The translations under genes were made by a program, and so were the position numbers. From Planctomycetaceae bacterium (lineage in GTDB: Bacteria > Planctomycetota > Planctomycetia > Planctomycetales > Planctomycetaceae), in contig JALWSL010000257.1 in NCBI GenBank assembly GCA_027080405.1, positions 1 to 6,928 of the forward strand: a stretch of 6,928 bases of DNA, written 5' to 3'. Below, one piece after another: positions 1 through 6,191 of this stretch. Position 1 is the first letter of the stretch; each line of letters starts with the position of its first letter. The notes beneath the pieces were generated by a model that saw only the letters and a program-made list of their open reading frames with translations, was not told the DNA's origin and made no database searches.

Positions 1-941
<941 letters not shown>

Positions 942-1006
942 AAGAGGCGGTAATTCGCTATCTCTGCACAGAGACACCTGTTAAACTCTGCTGTAATCAA
1001 ATCGAG

Positions 1007-1040
1007 GGGCAACTGTGAAACAGCAGTTGCCCTTTTCCTT
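1007..1040 (+). terminator. Rho-independent terminator of the sigma factor gene
   Basis: A perfect 9-bp stem, GGGCAACTG at 1007-1015 with CAGTTGCCC at 1024-1032, encloses an 8-base loop. It is followed directly by TTTTCCTT (1033-1040). It lies 65 bases after the sigma stop codon and in its direction. Confidence 0.88.
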
Positions 1041-1219
1041 GCGCTTTTTGCTCTCGTTCATCCCATCACCCCCAATGGTATTCCTTTCCAGTTTCTTCAG
1101 CCATTCTTTCTGCCCGGCACGGCTGGTCTGTTCTGACCGCCGTAACCAAAGTGAGATTTTCAAAAGTTTTCGCACCGTTCGTAAACTTTAACCGTTGGTA
1201 TTACAGAGAAAGTTTTCAT

Positions 1220-1242
1220 GCAAAGACGCCAAGACGCAAAGG
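1220..1242. repeat. Short A/G-rich repeat, probably a dispersed intergenic family
   Basis: AAGACGC occurs at 1223-1229 and 1231-1237 (period 8), bracketed by GCAAAG at both ends. Translated, it reads 'CKDAKTQR'. From memory, similar 'AAGACGCCAAGACGCAAAG' stretches are scattered between genes in planctomycete and cyanobacterial genomes and often appear as false N-termini of hypothetical proteins. The family assignment is recall, not a search. Confidence 0.5.
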
Positions 1243-1307
1243 GTTTTTCTCATGCGTCAAGCCAAGAAAGGTAGAAGTTATTTTCTCGTAACGGCCAGAC
1301 ATTGTAA

Positions 1308-1330
1308 GCGGCACGGCGCAAGCCGTCCGG
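1308..1330. repeat. REP-like palindromic hairpin with GCAA tetraloop
   Basis: The stem ACGGC (1313-1317) with GCCGT (1322-1326) closes on GCAA (1318-1321), a GNRA-type tetraloop. Three outer pairs (1309-1311 with 1327-1329) continue it past a single bulged C at 1312. A short GC-rich imperfect palindrome between convergent genes is the usual form of REP-type elements. I recall close relatives of this sequence as dispersed repeats in planctomycetes, which a search of the genome would test. Confidence 0.55.
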
Positions 1331-1346
1331 TGATGATCAGACAGTC

Positions 1347-1370
1347 AAGAAAGGCAGGCAGGAGCCTGCC
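1347..1370 (-). terminator. Palindromic hairpin, possible mtnA terminator
   Basis: Read on the minus strand, GGCAGG (1370-1365) can pair with CCTGCC (1358-1353) across a 6-base loop, followed by TTTCTT (1352-1347). It lies about 45 bases after the mtnA stop codon. A second register, GGCAGG at 1357-1362 with the same right arm, has only a 2-base loop. The core reads 'GGCAGGAGCCTGCC', which I associate with a dispersed repeat, so it may be a repeat recruited as a terminator. Confidence 0.5.
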
Positions 1371-1414
1371 CTACGGTTCTGCAACCTGCAACGGAATCGG
1401 GGTGTACCCTGCGA

Positions 1415-2455
1415 TCAACCCAGCGCGGCTGCGATGTTCTCTTTCGTCACCGGTTGTATGACCCCCTGCTCGGTAACCAATGCAGTGATCTTCTCCGCCG
1501 GCGCGACGTCAAAAGCCGGATTGTAGGTCTTGACGCCATCCGGTGCTGTCTGCTTTCCAAAACCGGTCGTGATCTCCTTGCCGTCCCGCTGTTCGATCGG
1601 AATCTCCTCTCCCGTTGCAATACCCAGATCGAACGTACTGGAAGGAGCCACAACATAAAAAGGAATCCCGTGCGCACGGGCAAGAACCGACAACCCGTAC
1701 GTCCCGATTTTATTGGCTGCGTCTCCATTGGCCGCAATACGATCCGCCCCGGTAACGACGGCCTGTACCTTTCCCTCTTTCATCACCCAGGCAGCCATTG
1801 AATCGCAAATGAGAGTGGAAGGAACATTCCGCTGCATCAATTCCCACGCTGTCAATCGGGCACCTTGCAGCAGGGGACGGGTTTCATCCACGTAAACATG
1901 AATATTTTTCCCCTGATCGTGAGCGGTAAAGATGACGGCCAGCGCTGTTCCATCACCAGCGGTAGCAAGCGAGCCGGTGTTGCAATGGGTGAGAATGCCT
2001 GCTCCCTCGGGAATCAACTCTGCTCCGAATCGTCCCATCGCGGCACACATCTCCTGATCCTCTGCATCAATCGCTTTTGCTTCCTCCAGCAGTCGCTCTC
2101 GCATCTCCGCGGGAGAAAGACCACTCTCGTGACGCACGAGTTTTTTCAAACGCTCCAATGCCCAAAAAAGATTGACTGCGGTGGGGCGGCTTTCCGCAAG
2201 GTAGTCTGCAACTTCAAAAAAGGTCGCATCAAACTGACTGCGATCCTCTCCCGACAAGTTGCGAAGACCAAGCAACACTCCATAGGCTGCACTGACCCCA
2301 ATCGCCGGAGCTCCTCGCACACTGAGCCTGCGGATCGCCTCGAACAACTCCATTGTTGTTTTGCAATCGATAAAACTGGCTTTTCGCGGAAGCTCCGTCT
2401 GGTCCAGCAATCGAAGATAGCCTGATGAATCGCCGATCCATTCAATCGTTTTCAT
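1415..2455 (-). CDS. mtnA: S-methyl-5-thioribose-1-phosphate isomerase (MtnA)
   Basis: MtnA isomerises 5-methylthioribose-1-phosphate to methylthioribulose-1-phosphate in the cytoplasmic methionine salvage pathway (EC 5.3.1.23). The protein has 346 residues, normal for the family, and belongs to the eIF2B alpha/beta/delta-related fold. Visible motifs are RGAPAIGVSAAYG (47-59), NLFWALERL (95-103), LTHCNTGSLAT (155-165) with the catalytic Cys158, VDETRPLLQGARLT (189-202), and GADRIAANGDAANKIGT (236-252) with the catalytic Asp238. It ends with YNPAFDVAP (311-319). The frame extends upstream to a GTG at 2503, but that would add 16 residues encoded by a direct repeat. The ATG at 2455 gives the family-type start MKTIEWIG. 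It has only a distant GAGGG (2469-2473, 13-base spacer). No other salvage gene is adjacent. It is convergent with the sigma gene and divergent from lpxA. Confidence 0.95.
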   Translation of the reverse strand: MKTIEWIGDSSGYLRLLDQTELPRKASFIDCKTTMELFEAIRRLSVRGAPAIGVSAAYGVLLGLRNLSGEDRSQFDATFFEVADYLAESRPTAVNLFWALERLKKLVRHESGLSPAEMRERLLEEAKAIDAEDQEMCAAMGRFGAELIPEGAGILTHCNTGSLATAGDGTALAVIFTAHDQGKNIHVYVDETRPLLQGARLTAWELMQRNVPSTLICDSMAAWVMKEGKVQAVVTGADRIAANGDAANKIGTYGLSVLARAHGIPFYVVAPSSTFDLGIATGEEIPIEQRDGKEITTGFGKQTAPDGVKTYNPAFDVAPAEKITALVTEQGVIQPVTKENIAAALG

Positions 2456-2474
2456 ACGAATTAATTTTCCCTCT

Positions 2475-2507
2475 GTTGCGTGACACAGTTGGTTGTGTGA
2501 CACAGTT
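2475..2507. repeat. Tandem 16-base direct repeat upstream of mtnA
   Basis: Bases 2475-2490 and 2492-2507 match at 15 of 16 positions (C/T difference at 2479 and 2496), with one G between them. Each copy contains GTGACACAGTT, and the second contains the inverted TGTG-A-CACA (2496-2504). Two in-phase copies just upstream of the mtnA start could be an operator pair or a leader element. They could also be a chance duplication. Confidence 0.7.
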
Positions 2508-2535
2508 AAATAGCAGTGAATAACGGATTATCGTT

Positions 2536-2574
2536 GCAGCCGTTTCGCATTTCGGCTGCCACATTCTGGCTGCC
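2536..2574. other. Hairpin with two alternative right arms
   Basis: GCAGCCG (2536-2542) pairs with CGGCTGC (2553-2559) over a 10-base loop. A second GGCTGCC at 2568-2574 duplicates the one at 2554-2560, so the left arm could pair with either. There is no T-run after it, so it is not a standard terminator. It lies 80 to 120 bases upstream of the mtnA start. Confidence 0.45.
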
Positions 2575-2620
2575 TATGTTACGGGAGTCGTTTCAAATCC
2601 GAAACCAATGAGAGCCTCCA

Positions 2621-2648
2621 AACAGGACAGAAACAGGAGTGAACAGGA
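2621..2648. repeat. Triple AACAGGA direct repeat
   Basis: AACAGGA occurs at 2621-2627, 2632-2638 and 2642-2648, spaced 11 and 10 bases apart, followed by TTTACTGCAA. I recall 'AACAGGATTTACAGGA'-type units as short dispersed intergenic repeats in many environmental bacteria. That membership is recall only. Confidence 0.5.
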
Positions 2649-2686
2649 TTTACTGCAATAATTCGCCAAGAAGATAACCGAAAGCA

Positions 2687-2733
2687 AAAGCATGTTTTGA
2701 TGCCCTCTTTCAGATCAATCAGGGCTATGCTTT
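2687..2733. other. Two-part imperfect hairpin
   Basis: AAAGCAT (2687-2693) pairs with ATGCTTT (2727-2733). Inside it, GCCCT (2702-2706) pairs with AGGGC (2721-2725). The two stems are separated by an asymmetric internal loop (8 bases against 1), and the apical loop has 14 bases. No family is recognised and neither flank has a clear terminator tail. Confidence 0.35.
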
Positions 2734-2833
2734 CACGGTGACGGTACGCCTGGCAAGGAATCAATCTGATCTGCGAGCCATTTCGAATCGCATTCTGCCA
2801 CCTGGAGCCAGTTTCCATTTCACGCCTTATTTT

Positions 2834-2842
2834 TGATATGAT
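2834..2842 (+). promoter_or_regulatory. Possible extended -10 element upstream of lpxA
   Basis: TGATATGAT reads as TGn plus TATGAT (5 of 6 against TATAAT). The best upstream hexamer, TTTCCA at 2812-2817, is 19 bases away and weak. It would be a secondary start for lpxA at best. Confidence 0.25.
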
Positions 2843-2943
2843 CCGCATTCTTCATTGACCGTTCGATTGTGGCTCCCTGCTGGTGATGCTATTCCTTTGG
2901 GGAGGTCTCACCCGCCCTCCGCCGCGTAACGGGAAATCTCGCA

Positions 2944-2972
2944 TTGACCCATTTTCTGGAACAGGCGATAAT
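2944..2972 (+). promoter_or_regulatory. Sigma-70 type promoter for lpxA
   Basis: TTGACC (2944-2949, 5 of 6 against TTGACA) is followed by exactly 17 bases and then GATAAT (2967-2972, 5 of 6 against TATAAT). Transcription would start near 2979 and leave a leader of about 168 bases before lpxA, the only gene in that direction. Confidence 0.65.
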
Positions 2973-3067
2973 CCGGTTTCGTGGATGCTGGATGGGTGGT
3001 GGATAAAAATTAGTCAGCGTTATCGGTTCACTCGTTCCATCGTCTGCGTTGTTTCCAGGACAGAATG

Positions 3068-3086
3068 TCACTCTCACAATGAGTGA
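3068..3086 (+). other. Small hairpin in the predicted lpxA leader
   Basis: TCACTC (3068-3073) and GAGTGA (3081-3086) form a 6-bp stem over a 7-base loop, 60 bases before the lpxA start. It could influence mRNA stability or translation. No known riboswitch is recognised around it. Confidence 0.3.
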
Positions 3087-3146
3087 ATCTCTGAGAGAAT
3101 CACGTACAGAATCAAGCCATTCATAAGCAGCAAAAAGGAATTTGCC

Positions 3147-3923
3147 ATGCCTATCCATCCGACCGCCATTATTGATTCCAGGGCAGAAATTGATCCGACA
3201 GCCCAGATAGGGCCATACGTTGTCATTGAGGGTCCCGTAAAAATTGGAGCGGAAACAAAAATTGGTCCCTTCACGACAATTCTGGGGGAAACAACCCTCG
3301 GTGAGCGGTGCTATCTGCATTCCCATGTCATCGTGGGAGATATCCCGCAGGACGTTGCCTACCGGGGAGAGAAATCCTATTGCCTTCTCGGCGATGATGT
3401 TGAAATCCGAGAAGGAGCCACCATTCATCGGGCAACAGGGGAAGGAAATGCGACCATCCTCGGCGATGGCTGTCTGTTGATGTGCAACTCTCACGTCGGA
3501 CACAACTGTGAACTGGAGCGAAACGTCGTCCTCACCAATGGTTGTCTACTGGGGGGGCATGTTTATATCGGGGAAAAGGCGATCATCTCCGGAAATGCAG
3601 CCGTCCACCAGTTTTGCCGAATCGGAACATTGGCGATGATTGGTGGACTCTCGAAAATTACGCAGGATGTTCCTCCTTTCATGATGACAGACCACGACGG
3701 GAATATCATCGCCACAAACCTGATCGGACTGAAACGGGCAGGCTACAATGCTGATCAGAGACGGGAAGTCAAAGAGGCGTTTCGCATTCTATATCGCGAT
3801 GGTCTGACACACACCAACGCCATGCAAATCCTGCAGGCCAAAGGATACTCTCCTGCCCTGGAACCGTTGATCGCTTTTATCTCCGAAACATCCCGACGGG
3901 GGCTGAGCAAAGGAGCGGCCTGA
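3147..3923 (+). CDS. lpxA: UDP-N-acetylglucosamine acyltransferase (LpxA)
   Basis: LpxA moves a 3-hydroxyacyl chain from acyl carrier protein to the 3-OH of UDP-GlcNAc, the first step of lipid A synthesis, in the cytoplasm (EC 2.3.1.129). The protein has 258 residues, against 262 in E. coli. A left-handed beta-helix of hexapeptide repeats fills about 3-185 ([21 protein letters not shown]), followed by a helical C-terminal domain. By alignment from memory with E. coli LpxA, His119 in HVGHNC is the catalytic His125, and His116, His138 (GGH) and His154 (VHQFC) match His122, His144 and His160. Gly167 sits at the chain-length position Gly173, which suggests a long chain (about C14) over C10. QDVPP at 173-177 and IGLKRAGY at 193-200 are family signatures. 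AAGGAA (3135-3140) sits 6 bases before the ATG. The gene stands alone, away from lpxD, fabZ and lpxB. Confidence 0.95.
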   Translation: MPIHPTAIIDSRAEIDPTAQIGPYVVIEGPVKIGAETKIGPFTTILGETTLGERCYLHSHVIVGDIPQDVAYRGEKSYCLLGDDVEIREGATIHRATGEGNATILGDGCLLMCNSHVGHNCELERNVVLTNGCLLGGHVYIGEKAIISGNAAVHQFCRIGTLAMIGGLSKITQDVPPFMMTDHDGNIIATNLIGLKRAGYNADQRREVKEAFRILYRDGLTHTNAMQILQAKGYSPALEPLIAFISETSRRGLSKGAA

Positions 3924-3970
3924 CTCCTGCTCCCCGCAGTAATATTGGATACGCTGCACGAACCATGCAA

Positions 3971-4003
3971 AAACGGACGGCGACAGAAATGCCGCCGTCC
4001 GTT
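3971..4003 (-). terminator. Strong hairpin between convergent lpxA and clpX
   Basis: A perfect 11-bp stem, AACGGACGGCG (3972-3982) with CGCCGTCCGTT (3993-4003), has a 10-base loop. On the minus strand it runs into TTTTTGC, making a good terminator about 40 bases after the clpX stop codon. On the plus strand it is followed by CTGGTTG, so it would stop lpxA transcripts less well, though the stem alone may protect their 3' ends. Confidence 0.82.
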
Positions 4004-4042
4004 CTGGTTGATATCTCGAAAACGGTTTCTTACGAAAAACGA

Positions 4043-5323
4043 TTACGCCGCTGCAGAATCGTCAACAGGATGAATAGCCTGTTCGCCTCTGACCATCTCG
4101 GGAGTGATTACGTACTTTTTGCCGTTGCCAACGTCCGGCAGATCGAACAGGACATCGAAAATAACGCCCTCAAGAACAGAGCGTAAGCTTCGGGCACCGG
4201 TCTGCCTTTCCGAAGCCAGCCTGGCAACCTCATGAAGGGCACTGTCCGCAAATTCCAGCGTCGCATTTTCCATACTGAACAGCTTTTGGAACTGCCGAAC
4301 AATCGAATTCTTTGGCTCTGTCATAATTCTGACCAGATCGTCTTCCGATAACGGAGCAAGTGAACTGAGTAGCGGCAGGCGACCAAGCAGTTCAGGAATC
4401 AACCCGAACTCAAGAATATCATCCACCTGAACCTGAGCCAGAAGTTCAGCCCGCTCTCTTTCCTGCTCCTCGATATGGCTGGAGTTGAAGCCGATCATTT
4501 TACGTCCGAGCCTTTTGGAAATAATATCTTCCAACCCGACGAACGTACCACCGCAAATAAACAGGATATTGGTGGTATCGACCTGAATATATTGCTGCTC
4601 GGGATGCTTTCTCCCACCCTGGGGAGGCACATTGGCCACGGTCCCTTCAAGCATTTTCAACAATGACTGCTGAACACCTTCGCCGGAAACATCCCGCGTA
4701 ATGGAAACGTTCTGGCTCGTTTTGCCGATCTTGTCGATCTCGTCAATGAAGATAATCCCCCGCTGTGCCGCTTCGATATCGAAATCAGCCGCATGCAGCA
4801 ACTTGAGCAGCAAATTCTCGACATCCTCACCAACATAACCTGCTTCAGTAAGAGTGGTCGCGTCGCCGATCGCAAAGGGAACCTGTAAATACCGGGCCAA
4901 TGTTTTGGCCAACAGCGTTTTTCCACAACCGGTCGGACCGACAAACAGGATATTCGACTTTTCGATTTCAACATCGTTCCCGTCATCTTCCATGTGCATC
5001 AATCTTTTGTAGTGATTGTGCACAGCGACAGACATGACCTTTTTGGCGTGCGTCTGCCCGATAACGTATTCATCGAGATGATTGACAATTTCACGGGGTG
5101 TCGGAATCTTCTTGAACAGCGAATCGGAAGCGCCTCGCCGTTTCTGTTCCTGCAACAAAATGGATTGGCACAGATCGATACAGTTTTCGCAAATGTAAAC
5201 ATCATCCGGGCCTTCGACAAGCGGGCCAACTTCGCGATAACTTTTGGCACAAAATGAACAGTTCGCGTGCTTCTTGCTTTTACCAGTACGTTTACCTGAC
5301 ATAAAATCTGTTCCGGAGGTCAT
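4043..5323 (-). CDS. clpX: ATP-dependent Clp protease ATP-binding subunit ClpX
   Basis: ClpX is a hexameric AAA+ unfoldase that feeds tagged proteins to the ClpP peptidase in the cytoplasm. The protein has 426 residues, typical of the family. The N-terminal zinc-binding domain has Cys22, Cys25, Cys46 and Cys49. Walker A is GPTGCGKT (129-136) and Walker B IIFIDEID (190-197). The pore-1 loop is GYVG (162-165), the RKH loop is at 238-240, and the IGF loop that docks on ClpP is intact (277-279). The arginine finger is Arg315 in LLGRLP and sensor 2 is Arg378 in GARSL. No key residue is missing, so a working ClpXP partner is expected, but clpP is not in the window. The ATG at 5323 has AAGGA (5331-5335) at about 7 bases. 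The ATG at 5302 has no ribosome binding site, so the longer form is preferred. Confidence 0.97.
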   Translation of the reverse strand: MTSGTDFMSGKRTGKSKKHANCSFCAKSYREVGPLVEGPDDVYICENCIDLCQSILLQEQKRRGASDSLFKKIPTPREIVNHLDEYVIGQTHAKKVMSVAVHNHYKRLMHMEDDGNDVEIEKSNILFVGPTGCGKTLLAKTLARYLQVPFAIGDATTLTEAGYVGEDVENLLLKLLHAADFDIEAAQRGIIFIDEIDKIGKTSQNVSITRDVSGEGVQQSLLKMLEGTVANVPPQGGRKHPEQQYIQVDTTNILFICGGTFVGLEDIISKRLGRKMIGFNSSHIEEQERERAELLAQVQVDDILEFGLIPELLGRLPLLSSLAPLSEDDLVRIMTEPKNSIVRQFQKLFSMENATLEFADSALHEVARLASERQTGARSLRSVLEGVIFDVLFDLPDVGNGKKYVITPEMVRGEQAIHPVDDSAAA

Positions 5324-5344
5324 TCGAGTTCCTTCTAAATCTGT

Positions 5345-5359
5345 TGATCGAAACGATCA
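5345..5359. promoter_or_regulatory. Palindrome in the clpX leader, possible operator
   Basis: TGATCG (5345-5350) and CGATCA (5354-5359) are perfect inverted arms around AAA, 22 to 36 bases before the clpX ATG and clear of the ribosome binding site. It could bind a dimeric regulator as DNA or fold as a 6-bp RNA hairpin with a 3-base loop. No known regulator motif is recognised. Confidence 0.4.
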
Positions 5360-5590
5360 GTTGTTGATGCCTATCTTGGGTTGGTTTTGTGCTCGCTGCC
5401 TCCGTGTCAGCGAATACAATCCCTCGTTGACTCCCAACAATCATTTGCTGAGCGAAATGCAATCGGAACGATCTGGTCCCTGGCTCATTCTACAACCCGA
5501 TTACTGAACTGATAACGAAAGCAACTTTCATGCCAAAGTACCACTTCCGCGTATCACCTCCCCGTAGAATTCTGGTAGATTCACCCGAAA

Positions 5591-5627
5591 GACCCAACCG
5601 ATTTTGACAACAAACCTTTCTTGGGTC
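5591..5627 (-). terminator. Long-loop inverted repeat, weak terminator candidate
   Basis: GACCCAA (5591-5597) and TTGGGTC (5621-5627) are perfect 7-base inverted arms, 14 bases after the stop codon of the small membrane protein gene on the minus strand. The loop is long (23 bases) and the tail is only TTTCGG, so termination strength is doubtful. Confidence 0.4.
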
Positions 5628-5640
5628 GCCTGCCAAACCG

Positions 5641-5934
5641 CTAGTCAGAGACCGGTTCCCGAATCGAACCCTCACCTTCTTTTTTGAGTCTGTCAACCAA
5701 TCGCCCTTTGATGGATCGGTATTCAGCCTCTGTGATCTCACCTTGACGTTGCATTTCTGTAATCTCGACAAGCATCTGATGATCGATACTGGAAGGATCG
5801 TCATCTTCGCGCAAACTGGCTTTAATCCACATAATCAGCCGAATCAGCACGATCACGAGGACAAGCAGAGCCAGACCTGTCCAGAACGTCGCCGAGAAAA
5901 TTTTTGATATCACTGAATTCAGCTGCTCAGACAT
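5641..5934 (-). CDS. Small single-TM protein with SHOCT-like C-terminus
   Basis: This is a predicted inner-membrane protein of 97 residues with unknown function. After a short N-terminus, residues 15-37 form one hydrophobic segment (WTGLALLVLVIVLIRLIMWI at its core), followed by the basic-acidic junction KASLREDDD. Residues 52-84 resemble the SHOCT domain (short C-terminal domain): MLVEITEMQRQGEITEAEY, then a basic helix. The pattern 'QGEITEAEY' is the usual SHOCT core, and a TM segment in front is common in that family. The TM placement and the SHOCT call are by eye. The start at 5934 is chosen because GAGGGG lies close upstream, although the gap is short (2 to 4 bases). A TTG at 5961 would add nine residues with no better site. 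It faces away from the 160-residue gene across a divergent promoter region. Confidence 0.75.
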   Translation of the reverse strand: MSEQLNSVISKIFSATFWTGLALLVLVIVLIRLIMWIKASLREDDDPSSIDHQMLVEITEMQRQGEITEAEYRSIKGRLVDRLKKEGEGSIREPVSD

Positions 5935-5962
5935 CGCCCCTCGGTTCCCACAAGCTCTCAAA

Positions 5963-6002
5963 AATTGTACGATCTGACAAACTTGACGAAAACATTACAA
6001 TT
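5963..6002. promoter_or_regulatory. Divergent promoter region with facing TACAAT boxes
   Basis: AATTGTA (5963-5969) and TACAATT (5996-6002) are perfect inverted arms 26 bases apart. Each supplies a TACAAT -10 (5 of 6) pointing outward. For the plus strand, CTGACA (5974-5979, 5 of 6) precedes 5996-6001 by 16 bases, a good promoter for the 160-residue gene. For the minus strand, the best -35 is the weak TTTTCG (5992-5987) at 17 bases from 5969-5964. The two promoters would overlap between their -35 and -10 boxes. Confidence 0.5.
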
Positions 6003-6191
6003 CCAGCGGCCACCGGGAAATTGTTTTCCGTCTGTCCGCCCTCTTCCCCAATTATCGCGTAGAGATTCAGGAATGCAATACCGGAGTTGCCGAAAACGCC
6101 TGTTGTCACGCCGGGAATCCCACTACGTGCAGCACCAAAACAAGGACCGAAATTCAGTTCCCTTCAAACCTGAACAAGCACAAGGATCATG

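Larger units (their letters stand above)
942..1414. other. Intergenic spacer between convergent sigma gene and mtnA
   Basis: This stretch of 473 bases has no convincing gene. It holds the sigma-gene terminator (1007-1040), then about 160 bases where I see nothing clear. After that come three repeat-like elements, at 1220-1242, 1308-1330 and 1353-1370. The nonamer CAAGAAAGG occurs at 1263-1271 and again at 1346-1354. Open frames here (981-1175 on the minus strand and 1195-1461 on the plus strand) run through the terminator or the repeats and have no family resemblance. Confidence 0.75.
2456..3146. other. Divergent intergenic region between mtnA and lpxA
   Basis: This stretch of 691 bases has no convincing gene. 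From left to right it holds a 16-base direct repeat pair (2475-2507), a hairpin with a duplicated right arm (2536-2574), a triple AACAGGA repeat (2621-2648), a two-part hairpin (2687-2733), a possible extended -10 (2834-2842), a near-consensus promoter toward lpxA (2944-2972) and a small hairpin in the lpxA leader (3068-3086). For mtnA, GATAAT on the minus strand at 2532-2527 is a candidate -10, but I find no good -35 at the right distance. Open frames at 2579-2848 (minus) and 2883-3086 (plus) lack ribosome binding sites and recognisable protein features. Confidence 0.7.
5324..5640. other. Intergenic spacer upstream of clpX
   Basis: These 317 bases separate clpX from the next minus-strand gene. 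They contain the clpX ribosome binding site (5331-5335), a palindrome at 5345-5359, and a 7-bp inverted repeat at 5591-5627 just after the upstream gene's stop codon. I looked for a clpX promoter on the minus strand: CTGACA at 5410-5405 resembles a -35, but no fitting -10 follows. Open frames here show no protein-like features. Confidence 0.65.

Noticed and set aside
981..1175. Minus-strand open frame of 64 codons
   Set aside because: It runs through the sigma-gene terminator, has no recognisable protein pattern and no neighbour support.
1195..1461. Plus-strand open frame of 88 codons
   Set aside because: Its sequence is a translation of the repeat elements ('CKDAKTQR' and palindromes), and it ends inside mtnA on the other strand.
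1865..2425. Plus-strand open frame of 186 codons opposite mtnA
   Set aside because: It is a shadow of a well-supported gene and shows no family resemblance.
2456..2503. Longer mtnA start at the GTG (2503)
   Set aside because: The extra 16 residues are encoded by a direct repeat, and family members begin near MKTIEWIG.
2456..2600. SAM-type riboswitch before mtnA
   Set aside because: mtn genes can be under SAM riboswitches in Firmicutes, but the conserved SAM-I or SAM-II core patterns are not visible here.
2579..2848. Minus-strand open frame of 89 codons in the mtnA-lpxA spacer
   Set aside because: No ribosome binding site is present, it covers the AACAGGA repeat and the hairpin, and its Cys/Trp/Arg-rich sequence is typical of non-coding translation.
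2855..2883. TTGACC at 2855-2860 as a second lpxA promoter
   Set aside because: The hexamer is good, but no -10-like sequence lies 15 to 19 bases downstream.
2889..3503. Minus-strand open frame of 204 codons
   Set aside because: More than half is antisense to lpxA, the rest is spacer, and the sequence has no family resemblance.
5604..5632. TTGACA at 5604-5609 as a plus-strand promoter
   Set aside because: The -35 is perfect, but the -10 position is GC-rich and no plus-strand gene follows.
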